A stretch of 64,000 nt of DNA from positions 56,068-120,067 of the forward strand of contig NZ_SJZD01000009.1 of NCBI RefSeq assembly GCF_004959765.1. The letters run 5' to 3'. Positions 52,584 to 61,203 of the stretch are shown in pieces (position 1 is the stretch's first letter; each line of letters begins with the position of its first letter). Made by a program: the position numbers and the translations under genes. The stretch is from Flavobacterium sp. H122. GTDB taxonomy: Bacteria > Bacteroidota > Bacteroidia > Flavobacteriales > Flavobacteriaceae. The notes under the pieces were generated by a model. The model worked only from the letters and a program-made list of their open reading frames with translations, was not told the origin of the DNA and searched no databases.

Positions 52584-53396
52584 ATGAAATTAGATTTATT
52601 CAAACCTCAATGGTTAGATTTAGTTTTTGAAGGACGTAACAAAAAGTATGGTGCTTATGAGTTGCGTAAAGAAAATCCTAAAACTTCATTGAGAGCATTG
52701 TTAATTGGAGGTGTAATATTTGCTTTGGCAGTTAGTTCACCTACAATTATTGATATGCTTCCTAAAGGTGATGATGCTAAAAACTCACTGGATCAAAAAG
52801 TGGTTTTGGTGAACATGGAAAAACCAAAAGAAAACGTTCCGCCACCACCACCTGAAAAGAAACCTGAACCGCCTAAACCGAAAGTTGACGAAGTAAAGTT
52901 TGTTAAACCTAAAGTGGTTGAGGCTAAAAAGGTTACCGAAGAGATCAAGACTATTGAAGAGTTGAAAGATAAAAACATTGCTGAAAAAGATCAGAAAGGG
53001 GATAAAGATGCAAAAGTTACAATCGATCAGCCTACAGGAGACAACGATAAAGTTGTTGAAGTAGTCGAAGATAACAACGTATATAGTTCTGCAGGTATTG
53101 AAGTACAGCCTGAATTCCCTGGAGGAGCTGAAGGTTTTGCTAAATATGTTCAAAGAAACTATCGTACTCCTGAAGTTGATACTGACCTGAAAGGTAGAGT
53201 ATTTGTTGAGTTCGTTGTTGAAAAAGACGGAAGTTTGACAGATATTAAAGTGATCAGAGACTTAGGTTTTGGTACAGGTGCAGAAGCAATGCGTATGTTG
53301 AAAAGTGCTCCTAAGTGGAAACCAGGAGTACAAAACGGTAATAAAATACGTGTACGTTACAGTTTGCCTATTATGCTTGATATTAGAGCGGAATAG
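52584..53396 (+). CDS. tonB: energy transducer TonB
   Basis: A 270-residue TonB that couples proton flow to outer-membrane receptors. The N-terminal LDLVFEGRNKKYGAYELRK stretch is the usual Bacteroidota head. One transmembrane helix lies at about 36-55. A proline-rich linker (about 82-105, PPPPPEKKPEPPKPK) is followed by a charged spacer. The C-terminal domain (about 175-268) starts with EFPGGAEGFAKYVQ. Its stop directly abuts the next start codon. Confidence 0.94.
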   Translation: MKLDLFKPQWLDLVFEGRNKKYGAYELRKENPKTSLRALLIGGVIFALAVSSPTIIDMLPKGDDAKNSLDQKVVLVNMEKPKENVPPPPPEKKPEPPKPKVDEVKFVKPKVVEAKKVTEEIKTIEELKDKNIAEKDQKGDKDAKVTIDQPTGDNDKVVEVVEDNNVYSSAGIEVQPEFPGGAEGFAKYVQRNYRTPEVDTDLKGRVFVEFVVEKDGSLTDIKVIRDLGFGTGAEAMRMLKSAPKWKPGVQNGNKIRVRYSLPIMLDIRAE

Positions 53397-53624
53397 ATGG
53401 ATAGAAGTAACTTAAATAATCAAACGAAGAAATCGCTCCCGGAGCGATTTCTTCTTATTATGGGTATTCTGTTTTTTATTGTTTACGTAATGATGGGTTT
53501 AGCCGTTTTGTTTTGGGATAGACTTATTGAGAGATTGCCTCTGGCTGATGGATACAGAATTACGCTGGGTGTTGCTATAATAATTTATGCTTTTTTACGT
53601 TTTGTCCGTTATTTTAGAAAGTGA
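53397..53624 (+). CDS. small two-helix membrane protein
   Basis: A 75-residue protein with two hydrophobic segments (about 18-40 and 52-68) and a charged C-terminus. It starts right at the tonB stop and overlaps the PstS-like gene by 4 bases. I recall similar small genes here in flavobacteria, with PERF-type residues, but cannot name a function. A perfect hairpin falls in its first 20 codons. Confidence 0.75.
   Translation: MDRSNLNNQTKKSLPERFLLIMGILFFIVYVMMGLAVLFWDRLIERLPLADGYRITLGVAIIIYAFLRFVRYFRK
53426..53454 (+). promoter_or_regulatory. perfect 14-bp hairpin inside the small gene after tonB
   Basis: GAAGAAATCGCTCC and GGAGCGATTTCTTC are fully complementary around one C (effectively 13 bp plus a 3-base loop), 30 bases after the tonB stop and inside the reading frame. 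No T-run follows, so it is not a classic terminator. It may slow polymerase, block exonucleases or affect translation. Confidence 0.7.
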
Positions 53625-54553
53625 TGATATTCTCTATAAAAAAAAATAAGATTAAATATTTATTTGTTTCTTTATCAGTTTTGATACTGGTTTTTTGGGC
53701 ATGTGATGCCAAAAAACAATCCAATGAAGAAACAATCCTTACGGGTACTGCCACAATTTTAGTTGATGAAACTGTTTATCCTGTAATAGAAGATCAGGTA
53801 ATGGTTTTCGAAAACCAGTACAATGCTAAAATAAAATTAGTGCCTAAATCTGAACAGGAAATTGTAAAACTGCTTTCCGAAGGTAAAAATGATTTAGCTA
53901 TTCTGACCAGAGAATTAAGTCCTGGCGAAGCTGGTAAATTCATAGAAAAAAAAATTAAACCTAAAGTGACTGATTTGGCACTGGATGGAATTGCTTTTAT
54001 AGCAAATAACCAAAGTTCTTCTATTAAAATAACGAAAGAAGATTTAATTGATTTCATGAAAGGTAAATCAAACAGATTTTCCGGACTTGTTTTTGATAAT
54101 GCCAATTCAAGTACAGTGAAGTACTTAATGGAGTTAGCTGATGTAAAAAATTTACCAAAAGATAATATATATTCTTTTAAAACCAACAATGAAGTTATTA
54201 CGTTTGTCGCCAAAAATCCTGGTATGGTTGGTGTTGTTGGTGTTAATTGGATAACACAGCCACAACCTGAGTTTCAAAATACAGTAAATCAGGTAAGTAT
54301 TTTGGAAGTAAAAGCAAAGAATGGTACCTTTGTAATACCTACTCAGGATTACATTGCTTCAGAAACTTATCCTTATACCCGAAAAATTAAAATGTTAAAT
54401 TATCAAGGTTATGCAGGTTTAGGCATGGGTTTTGCTTCGTTTGTAGCAGGAGAGATTGGGCAGCGTATTGTTCTTAAGGCTGGATTGGTTCCGGTAAGAA
54501 TGCCAAGCAGAAATCTAATCATCCGTAAAGAGATTGAAAAACAACAAAATTAA
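53621..54553 (+). CDS. PstS-like substrate-binding lipoprotein
   Basis: A 310-residue periplasmic binding protein of the PstS/PBP-like family, anchored by a lipobox with Cys28 (LVFWAC). TATILVDETVYPVIEDQ and ARELSPGE-like RELSPGEA are typical of phosphate-binding homologs; NPGMVGVVGVNWI is the usual second-lobe motif. No pst permease genes are near, so in this setting it probably does not feed an ABC transporter. It ends 14 bases before the TPR gene. Confidence 0.86.
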   Translation: MMIFSIKKNKIKYLFVSLSVLILVFWACDAKKQSNEETILTGTATILVDETVYPVIEDQVMVFENQYNAKIKLVPKSEQEIVKLLSEGKNDLAILTRELSPGEAGKFIEKKIKPKVTDLALDGIAFIANNQSSSIKITKEDLIDFMKGKSNRFSGLVFDNANSSTVKYLMELADVKNLPKDNIYSFKTNNEVITFVAKNPGMVGVVGVNWITQPQPEFQNTVNQVSILEVKAKNGTFVIPTQDYIASETYPYTRKIKMLNYQGYAGLGMGFASFVAGEIGQRIVLKAGLVPVRMPSRNLIIRKEIEKQQN

Positions 54554-54567
54554 TAAATAGTTAAGAA

Positions 54568-56259
54568 ATGAATAAAGTTAAATTTTTCAGCGTTGCTTTT
54601 TTGGTATTAGGAGGCAGTGTATTTGCTCAGGATATTGAGTCGGCAAAAAAAGCTATCGATGCTGAACAATATGAAAAAGCAAAATCTATATTAAAATCAG
54701 TTATCAAAGCCAATCCTGAAAATGGTAAAGCAACTTTCTTGTTAGGGAATGTGTATTTAAAGCAAACATATCAGGATTCTGCTAAAACGACTTTTCAAAA
54801 TGCCCTGACTAAGAAAGAAGGTGGTGTGTTAAATTACATCGGTTTAGGACAGATAGATTTGGATAACGGTAATAAACAAGCGGCTCAGTTTAATTTTGAT
54901 CAGGCATCTGCTGGGATGAAGAAAAAAGATATCGAGCAATTTATTTACATTGGTAAAGCATACACTAATTCGGTAAACCCTGATTACAAGAAAGCAATCG
55001 AAGTATTGAATAAGGCTAAAACCATCAATATGAATGATGCGCAGACTTTGTTGGCATTAGGTGATGCTCATTATGGTGATAAAAACCAAAATGAAGCTTA
55101 TGCAGCTTACAGTAATGCGGCAGATGCTAATAAGGATTTGTTAAGAGCTAAAATGCAGTTAGGTGTTTTGTTGAAAGGTGCACGTGCATTTAACGAAGCA
55201 AAGACTGCTATAGATAATTTACTGGCAACAAATCCTTCATACGGACCGGCTTACCGTGAATTAGCCGAAATATATTTTGGTTGGGCTTTACAGCAAAATG
55301 ATAAAGCTAAATTCAAAGAATATACTGATAAGTCATTATCATATTATGAAAAATACATGAGTCTGACTGATTATTCATTGGCTTCGCGTATGCGTCATGC
55401 GGATTTCCTGATTGTAGCTAAGGATTATAAAGCTTTAGAAACTGAAGCTAATGAAATGGCTAAATTGGACAAAGTAAATCCAAGAATTATGCGTTACTTA
55501 GGATATTCGGCCTATGAAAACGGAAATACAGATGCCGCTATTAATGCATTAACACAATATACATCTAATGCATCCAACAAAATTATTGGTAGAGATTATT
55601 TGTATTTGGGTATGGCACAGCTTAAAAAAGCAATCCCTGCAACAGCTGAAGGTGTGAAACCAGTTATTGATGAAGCTTTGTATGCCCAGGCTATCGAAAA
55701 TTTCAAAAAAGCTGTTGAGTTGGATAAACCTATGGCTAATGATTTGAATGAGATTGGAAAGCAATATTTTGAAAGAAAATTATACAAATATGCTGCAGGA
55801 GTTTATGAAGTTGCTGTTTCTAACCCAAATTCAAAAAACTATTTGTATGATAATTTCTTCTTAGGATATTCGTTGTACTTCAATAATGTTGCTGATGATG
55901 TTAAAACAGTTGATGTTGTGCAATTACAAAAAGCTGACAAAGCATTTGCGGTAGTTATTGAAAAATCACCTACAACTCAGGATGCGCATATTTACAGAGC
56001 ACGTGTAAACGAATTGCTTACTGATGCTGCGGCAAAAACGCAAATGGCGGTAAGTTATGAGGAATTTACAAAAGTAGTTACTACAAAAGGTGCGGCTACT
56101 GTTGAAAGCAATAAAGGGAAAATGGTTGAAGCTTACAATGCATTGGCTCGTTTTTATGGAAAAACAGATAAAGTAAAAGCTACAGATTTTGTAACCAAAG
56201 CTTTAGCGTTGGATCCTACTGATGCAGATGCTTTAAACTTAAAAAACACATTGAAATAA
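54568..56259 (+). CDS. exported tetratricopeptide-repeat protein
   Basis: A 563-residue protein with a signal peptide ending GGSVFAQ and then helical TPR repeats from residue 20 to the end. FLLGNVYLKQTYQDSAKTTF and ALGDAHYGDKNQNEAYAAYS show the 34-residue pattern. Likely a periplasmic scaffold. It is the last gene of the exbB-tonB run, followed by a terminator. Confidence 0.88.
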   Translation: MNKVKFFSVAFLVLGGSVFAQDIESAKKAIDAEQYEKAKSILKSVIKANPENGKATFLLGNVYLKQTYQDSAKTTFQNALTKKEGGVLNYIGLGQIDLDNGNKQAAQFNFDQASAGMKKKDIEQFIYIGKAYTNSVNPDYKKAIEVLNKAKTINMNDAQTLLALGDAHYGDKNQNEAYAAYSNAADANKDLLRAKMQLGVLLKGARAFNEAKTAIDNLLATNPSYGPAYRELAEIYFGWALQQNDKAKFKEYTDKSLSYYEKYMSLTDYSLASRMRHADFLIVAKDYKALETEANEMAKLDKVNPRIMRYLGYSAYENGNTDAAINALTQYTSNASNKIIGRDYLYLGMAQLKKAIPATAEGVKPVIDEALYAQAIENFKKAVELDKPMANDLNEIGKQYFERKLYKYAAGVYEVAVSNPNSKNYLYDNFFLGYSLYFNNVADDVKTVDVVQLQKADKAFAVVIEKSPTTQDAHIYRARVNELLTDAAAKTQMAVSYEEFTKVVTTKGAATVESNKGKMVEAYNALARFYGKTDKVKATDFVTKALALDPTDADALNLKNTLK

Positions 56260-56280
56260 TTCATTGAAAAATGTTTTTAA

Positions 56281-56310
56281 AAAACCGATAGCTCGCTATC
56301 GGTTTTTTTT
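56281..56310 (+). terminator. terminator after the TonB cluster
   Basis: AAAACCGATAG and CTATCGGTTTT form an 11-bp stem with a CTCG loop and a T-run, 21 bases after the TPR gene stop. The queE -7 element TATATTTG follows at 56343-56350. Confidence 0.92.
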
Positions 56311-56342
56311 ATTTGTGCATAACTTAACTGTTTAATTTTGTG

Positions 56343-56350
56343 TATATTTG
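56343..56350 (+). promoter_or_regulatory. -7 element of queE
   Basis: TATATTTG, a perfect TAnnTTTG match, 22 bases before the queE start codon. Confidence 0.6.
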
Positions 56351-56372
56351 CAACCCTTTTTAGGAATATATT

Positions 56373-57005
56373 ATGTTGACAAAAGAAACTCAAATTGCTG
56401 TAGAAAAAGGTGAAATGCTTCCCTTGATGGAAGAATTTTATACTATTCAGGGAGAAGGTGCGTATACAGGAACTGCAGCTTATTTTATTAGAATTGGCGG
56501 TTGTGATGTAGGATGCCACTGGTGTGATGTTAAGGAAAGCTGGAATGCAGAACTTCATCCGCCTACAAGCACAGACGTGATAGTTAATAATGCAAAAAAG
56601 TATGCAGATACTGTCGTGGTTACAGGGGGGGAACCTCTCACCTGGAACATGGAATCTTTAACCGCAAAATTGAAAGCCCAAAATTTAAGAGTTCATATTG
56701 AAACCTCAGGTGCTTATCCGGTGAGTGGTAATTGGGATTGGTTTTGTCTGTCACCAAAAAAAAATAAATTGCCGGTTCAGGAAGCTTATGATATTGCAAG
56801 TGAACTGAAAGTAATCGTATATAATAAGCATGATTTTATTTTTGCTGAGGAACAAGCTGCGAAAGTAAACTCAAAAGCCGTTCTTTTCCTGCAGCCTGAG
56901 TGGAGTAAACGCGAGGAAATTACCCCAATGATTGTTGATTATGTAATGAAGAATCCTAAATGGCGTGTTTCTTTACAGACCCATAAATATTTAAATATTC
57001 CATAA
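56373..57005 (+). CDS. queE: 7-carboxy-7-deazaguanine synthase
   Basis: This radical SAM enzyme contracts carboxytetrahydropterin to CDG in the queuosine pathway. It has 210 residues. The cluster-binding cysteines are C44, C48 and C51 in GGCDVGCHWCDV, the QueE-type CxxxCxxC. TGGEPLTWN and HIETSGAYPV are further motifs. It is only partly related in position to queA at 35011. Its stop overlaps the next start by one base. Confidence 0.94.
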   Translation: MLTKETQIAVEKGEMLPLMEEFYTIQGEGAYTGTAAYFIRIGGCDVGCHWCDVKESWNAELHPPTSTDVIVNNAKKYADTVVVTGGEPLTWNMESLTAKLKAQNLRVHIETSGAYPVSGNWDWFCLSPKKNKLPVQEAYDIASELKVIVYNKHDFIFAEEQAAKVNSKAVLFLQPEWSKREEITPMIVDYVMKNPKWRVSLQTHKYLNIP

Positions 57006-57385
57006 TGAAACACATCTTTTTATTGGTATTGACTTTATCTTGCTTTGTTTGTTCGAGCCAGATTATGGGTGAAGATGAAGTTTACTTAAAAGGGGATCTG
57101 ATTCAGCCAAAATTTAATGGAGGTGGACTGGAATCTTTTCGGGACTATATTTACAGAAGAATAGATAAAACAAAAATCAAACAGGCAGGTAAAGTTGTTT
57201 TTACATTCGATATTATTGATACGGGTGAAATCAAAAATATCCGAATCGCGGAGTTTAAAGATATGGAATTTGCTATGGAAGTTATCAGGGTGTTAAAGCA
57301 GGCTCCTAAATGGCAGGTAGCATCAAGAGGTGGTAAGTCTGTAACCATGAATCTTAGATTTCCAGTGGAATTTGTATTTAGATAG
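57005..57385 (+). CDS. small exported TonB-C-like protein 1
   Basis: A 126-residue secreted protein, signal peptide ending CSSQ. It contains a TonB C-terminal-like domain (about 30-125), with FNGGGLESFRDYIYRRI and VLKQAPKWQVASRGGKSVTM, but no transmembrane anchor or proline linker. It cannot transduce energy in the usual way. It is one of three such genes in a row and is coupled to queE by a one-base overlap. Confidence 0.82.
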   Translation: MKHIFLLVLTLSCFVCSSQIMGEDEVYLKGDLIQPKFNGGGLESFRDYIYRRIDKTKIKQAGKVVFTFDIIDTGEIKNIRIAEFKDMEFAMEVIRVLKQAPKWQVASRGGKSVTMNLRFPVEFVFR

Positions 57386-57532
57386 ATTGAGATATTTCTT
57401 AAATTTTAAAGAAAAAGATAAATATTAGAAAAATATTTTTATATTTACTTAATATTTTCATAAACTTTTTTGTTCCAAATCGAAAAAGCCTACGCAAATA
57501 TGTAACGGAATATTAACCCAAAAATTGTTGCT

Positions 57533-57928
57533 ATGAAGAAGATTTTACTATTCCTTGCGTTCTTTGTGACTCAGATAAGCTTGGCTCAGGCTTCTATGAG
57601 TGCAATTGAAAAAAGTGCTCCAATCCCTTATGATTCGGTTGAAAATCAGCCTATTTATCCAGGAGGGATTAATGAATTCATGAAATTTATTGGTAAAAAT
57701 TTCCAGGCACCTACTGATGAGAATTTTTCAGGCGGTATTTTGAAAGTCAGCTTTGTGATTGAAGTGAATGGCAGTGTTTCTGATATTAAAATTTTAAACG
57801 ATTTAGGTCATGGAACAGCTCAGGAAATTACCAGAATTTTACAAATGTGTCCAAAATGGAATCCAGCAGATCATGAAGGTAAGCCGGCCAGAGTATTGTT
57901 TACTTTACCTGTAACTATAAGGATCTAA
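57533..57928 (+). CDS. small exported TonB-C-like protein 2
   Basis: A 131-residue secreted protein with signal peptide ending SLAQ. YPGGINEFMKFIGKNF and ILNDLGHGTAQEITRILQMCPKWNPAD match the TonB C-terminal fold, and are clearly related to the TonB at 52584 and to the third copy. It has no membrane anchor or proline linker. Function unknown. A strong terminator follows. Confidence 0.82.
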   Translation: MKKILLFLAFFVTQISLAQASMSAIEKSAPIPYDSVENQPIYPGGINEFMKFIGKNFQAPTDENFSGGILKVSFVIEVNGSVSDIKILNDLGHGTAQEITRILQMCPKWNPADHEGKPARVLFTLPVTIRI

Positions 57929-57940
57929 TTGAGTTCTACA

Positions 57941-57978
57941 AAAAAAGAGGATTAACTTCAAGTTAATCCTCTTTTTTT
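57941..57978 (+). terminator. terminator after TonB-C-like protein 2
   Basis: AAAGAGGATTAACTT and AAGTTAATCCTCTTT form a stem of 15 bp with a single C loop base (3-base loop in practice), flanked by A and T runs. It lies 13 bases after the stop. Confidence 0.92.
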
Positions 57979-58086
57979 GTAAGAAATATTTTTTAATAAG
58001 AATCATTTACGACACTTTATCGATTTATTTTGTTGATTCGTCGATATGTTTGTATTTTTAATTAACAAACAGTAAATCAGCGGATT

Positions 58087-58473
58087 ATGAAGAAGAGTGC
58101 TTTATTTTTGTTAAGTTTTATGATTATTAATTTAAGTTTTGCCAAAAAGCTTAATAGCGAAGTGTTAATCATTATTCCATATGAACAAGTAGAAGTAAAA
58201 CCTATGTTTCCTGGAGGAATAAATGAATTTATGAAATTTGTTATGAATAATTTCCATCTCTCAGAAGAAGATGAGCTGCCAACAGGTACTGTGCATGTAA
58301 GTATGATAATAGATAAAAACGGGAACGTTGGAAATGTACAGATTCTTAGAGATTTGGGTAATGCCGGTAAAGAAGTCAAACGTGTTTTAGCAAAATGCCC
58401 AAAATGGCAGCCTGGTAGAATGAAAGGTGTAAATGTAGATGTTGAGTATAATTTCCCTATTACAATTAAATGA
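58087..58473 (+). CDS. small exported TonB-C-like protein 3
   Basis: A 128-residue secreted protein, signal peptide ending SFAKK. FPGGINEFMKFVMNNF and ILRDLGNAGKEVKRVLAKCPKWQPGRM show it is a paralog of copy 2. Located behind its own terminator, so it is probably separately transcribed. No membrane anchor is present beyond the signal peptide. Confidence 0.82.
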   Translation: MKKSALFLLSFMIINLSFAKKLNSEVLIIIPYEQVEVKPMFPGGINEFMKFVMNNFHLSEEDELPTGTVHVSMIIDKNGNVGNVQILRDLGNAGKEVKRVLAKCPKWQPGRMKGVNVDVEYNFPITIK

Positions 58474-58493
58474 TCTATGTTAGTTATATTTTA

Positions 58494-58526
58494 AAAATCC
58501 TGAATTTAAATTCAGGATTTTTTATT
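58494..58526 (+). terminator. terminator after TonB-C-like protein 3
   Basis: AAAATCCTGAATTT and AAATTCAGGATTTT form a perfect 14-bp palindrome with T-run. It lies 20 bases past the stop codon. Confidence 0.9.
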
Positions 58527-58548
58527 TTTATGGTGTTAAATTTATTTT

Positions 58549-59706
58549 ATGAAAGCCTTTTTTCAAATTGATGACTCAATTACTTTTTTAAATCATGGAT
58601 CATTTGGATCGTGTCCGAAACCAATTTTCGAGGAATATATCCGTTTTCAAATTGAGCTTGAATCAGAACCTGTAAGTTTTATTCAAATTAAACAGCCTAA
58701 GTATTTGAAAGCAGCTAAAACTGCATTGGCAAAACATATTCATTGTAACGAGAGAGATTTCTTCTTTATTCCAAATCCAACAGTGGCAATCAATACAGTA
58801 ATGAGAAGTCTGAATCTTCAACCTGGGGATGAAATCCTGGCCACCAATCATGAGTATGGTGCTATGGTCAGAACTTGGAATTTTTATTGTAAAAAAAGCG
58901 GTGCCAAATATATCCGTCAGAATATTACTTTACCTGTTCAATCTAAAGAGCAGCTTTTGGAAGAGTTTTGGAAAGGGTATACTTCTAAAACAAAAGTCAT
59001 TTTCTTGAATCATTTTTCCAGTGCTACCGCTTTAATTTTTCCAGTAAAAGAAATTTGTGACAAAGCAAAAGAGCTTGGACTGATAACAATTATTGATGGT
59101 GCCCACGTTCCCGGACATATCGATTTGAATATTTCAGAATTAAACCCTGACTATTACACAGGAACTTTGCACAAATGGATGTTGGCTCCTAAAGGTAGTA
59201 CCTTTTTATATGTTCGAAAAGAATTGCAGGATTCTCTCGATCCGTTGGTCGTGAGTTGGGGTTATGAAAGTTTAGCGCCAAGTGACAGTCAGTTTTTAGA
59301 TTATCATGAATACCAAGGAACAAATGATATTGCTCAGTATTTATGTACTCCTAAGGTTATTGAATTTTTAGAAGAAAATAATTGGAAAGAAGTTTCAAAA
59401 AATTCCAAGCAGATAGTTTTAGAAAACTATAAACGTTTTTGTGACTTGCTTGGCACACAACCAATATGTCCGGTTACAGATGAATTCTTAGGTCAAATGG
59501 CCAGTGTTCCTGTTAAAACGGACAGGTCTGCTGAATTAAAAACACTTTTGTATGATAAATACAAAATTCAAGTTCCAGTAATGCCATTAAACGATAATAT
59601 TTATATAAGGTATTCTATCAACGGCTATAATTCACAGGAAGATTTGGATAAACTTTATATTGCATTGGAAGAAATTATTGCAACAACTGATTTGATTAAA
59701 AAATAG
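58549..59706 (+). CDS. class V PLP-dependent aminotransferase family protein
   Basis: A 385-residue enzyme resembling isopenicillin N epimerase/cysteine desulfurase-like proteins. FLNHGSFGSCPKPI at the N-terminus, TIIDGAHVPGHIDL with the PLP-binding Asp, and the PLP lysine K209 in GTLHKWMLAPKG support it. The QGTNDIAQYL segment follows. The physiological substrate is unknown. A strong two-way terminator lies 20 bases downstream. Confidence 0.9.
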   Translation: MKAFFQIDDSITFLNHGSFGSCPKPIFEEYIRFQIELESEPVSFIQIKQPKYLKAAKTALAKHIHCNERDFFFIPNPTVAINTVMRSLNLQPGDEILATNHEYGAMVRTWNFYCKKSGAKYIRQNITLPVQSKEQLLEEFWKGYTSKTKVIFLNHFSSATALIFPVKEICDKAKELGLITIIDGAHVPGHIDLNISELNPDYYTGTLHKWMLAPKGSTFLYVRKELQDSLDPLVVSWGYESLAPSDSQFLDYHEYQGTNDIAQYLCTPKVIEFLEENNWKEVSKNSKQIVLENYKRFCDLLGTQPICPVTDEFLGQMASVPVKTDRSAELKTLLYDKYKIQVPVMPLNDNIYIRYSINGYNSQEDLDKLYIALEEIIATTDLIKK

Positions 59707-59724
59707 CCATATGCAAGTGGCATT

Positions 59725-59764
59725 CTTTTTAGTAGCCTGAGGTTCTCGAAGGCTACTAAAAAAG
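59725..59764. terminator. bidirectional terminator
   Basis: CTTTTTAGTAGCC and GGCTACTAAAAAAG form a 12-13 bp stem with a 13-base loop. It has T-rich and A-rich flanks, so it can stop transcription from both sides between the aminotransferase and the minus-strand methyltransferase. Confidence 0.88.
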
Positions 59765-59781
59765 ATATAAAAAATAAGGTA

Positions 59782-59880
59782 ATTGAGGTGTCATGCTGAG
59801 CCTGCCGAAGTGTTCTTGATACAGTGATTGAGGTGTCATGCTGAGCCTGTCGAAGTATTCTCGATACGGTGATTGAGGCT
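59782..59880. repeat. 45-bp tandem repeat (two full copies and a partial)
   Basis: Copies start at 59782, 59827 and 59872 (partial) with exact 45-base period. Each holds GTCATGCTGAGCCTG, then CCGAAGT or TCGAAGT. The motif is similar to dispersed intergenic repeats in Bacteroidota. It lies just after the methyltransferase gene end. Confidence 0.85.
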
Positions 59881-59898
59881 CTCGAAATCACCTTGTTT

Positions 59899-60600
59899 CT
59901 AATATAATCTCGCCAAATAGTCAAAATGCTCACCCTCTAAAACCAATTCACACTGAAAACCGTTTGCATGACAGGCATTTTGTAACGTGTTGTAGTCTAA
60001 ATATAACCAAGGAAAAGAGTTTTCGGTTTCTCCTTTATAATGTACCGTAAAAGTCAGTTCGCCGTAATATCCATTGACAGGAACTTCATAAGCACCATCT
60101 TCATCCTGGTCATACATATAAATTAAATCAGAAGAATCGATTAGTATTTGTCCTTTCTCTGAAAGAAGTGATTTAAGTTTTTGAAGGTATTTTGTGGTTT
60201 CTTTCAGTGTGCCAAAGATTCCCGTTCCATTCATTAAAAGTAAAATGGTGTCGAATTTTTCATCCGAATCTAAATTCAAAATATCGGTAACTAAAGTTTT
60301 TTTAACACCTCTTAACTTACATGCTTCAATTGCATTTGGTGAAATGTCTATGGCGGTTACATCAAACCCATTTTTCTGTAGATAAAGTGCATGACTTCCG
60401 GCACCGCAGCCAATGTCCAATGTTTTTCCTTTAGAAAGTTGTAATGCTTTTTGTTCCAATTTGGGCATGTCTTTATAGGAACGGAATAAATATGCAACCG
60501 ACATTTCATCTGCTTCTGAAATATTGGTTTCAGTAACAATATCTTCAGGTGAATTATTGATTTGATAATCTAATATGGCTTTGCCAAAAAGGTCTTTCAT
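59899..60600 (-). CDS. class I SAM-dependent methyltransferase
   Basis: A 233-residue methyltransferase with SAM motif I LDIGCGAGSHALYL near residue 66 and motif II DVTAIDISPNAIEACKLRG. Motif IV-like FDTILLLMNGTGIFG follows. The substrate cannot be predicted. It is transcribed away from the YkgJ gene. Confidence 0.9.
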   Translation of the reverse strand: MKDLFGKAILDYQINNSPEDIVTETNISEADEMSVAYLFRSYKDMPKLEQKALQLSKGKTLDIGCGAGSHALYLQKNGFDVTAIDISPNAIEACKLRGVKKTLVTDILNLDSDEKFDTILLLMNGTGIFGTLKETTKYLQKLKSLLSEKGQILIDSSDLIYMYDQDEDGAYEVPVNGYYGELTFTVHYKGETENSFPWLYLDYNTLQNACHANGFQCELVLEGEHFDYLARLY

Positions 60601-60672
60601 TTTAAGTTTATTTGGTAATATGGTTATTCGTTTATTTGTTTTCTTTAATTTTGCGTTCTGAAATTGAATTAA

Positions 60673-61170
60673 ATGCTGAAGCCTTCATTACAAGAAATAC
60701 AAAAACTAGCCAAAGATAAGCATAACGAAAACAAAAAGTATTTCGATAAGCTTAAAAAGAAAGCGCCAAAAAATATTGATTATGTCATGCAGGAATTGCA
60801 TGATGCCGAATTTAAGCGTACGGATTGTCTACAATGTGCCAATTGCTGTAAAACTACAGGACCGTTATTCACATCGGCAGATATCGAACGTATCGCAAAA
60901 CACTTTCGTCAAAAACCGCAACAATTCATAGATCAATATTTGCGAATTGACGAAGATAATGATTATGTCTTACAGAGTGTACCCTGTACTTTTCTGGATG
61001 CTGAGAATTATTGTATGATTTATGATGTGCGTCCAAAAGCATGCCGTGAATTTCCGCACACTGATAGAAAGAAATTTCAGCAGATATCAAATCTGACTTT
61101 AAAGAATGTAGCGATTTGTCCTGCGGCGTATAATATAGTAGAAGAAATGAAAAAGAAAATGCCACTTTAA
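60673..61170 (+). CDS. YkgJ-family cysteine-cluster protein
   Basis: A 165-residue protein with the Fe-S/zinc cysteine pattern CLQCANCCKTTGP (about residue 55), VPCTFLDAENYCMIYDVRPKACREFP (about 100-125) and C-terminal AICPAA. Typical of the YkgJ (UPF0153) group. Function unknown. A TAATTTTG -7 element (60646-60653) lies 20 bases upstream. Confidence 0.9.
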   Translation: MLKPSLQEIQKLAKDKHNENKKYFDKLKKKAPKNIDYVMQELHDAEFKRTDCLQCANCCKTTGPLFTSADIERIAKHFRQKPQQFIDQYLRIDEDNDYVLQSVPCTFLDAENYCMIYDVRPKACREFPHTDRKKFQQISNLTLKNVAICPAAYNIVEEMKKKMPL

Positions 61171-61184
61171 AAGTGGCATTTTTT
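61156..61184. terminator. terminator overlapping the end of the ykgJ-like gene
   Basis: AAAATGCCACTTT and AAAGTGGCATTTT form a 13-bp stem; the stop codon lies in the loop region and T-run follows. The A-rich 5' flank lets it also serve the minus-strand DUF1343 gene. Confidence 0.9.
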
Positions 61185-61203
61185 ATATGAATCAAGTAAA
61201 AAG

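Noticed and set aside
52785..53153. Minus-strand frame rich in Phe and Arg opposite tonB
   Set aside because: It mirrors the Pro/Lys-rich linker of TonB and has no signs of its own.
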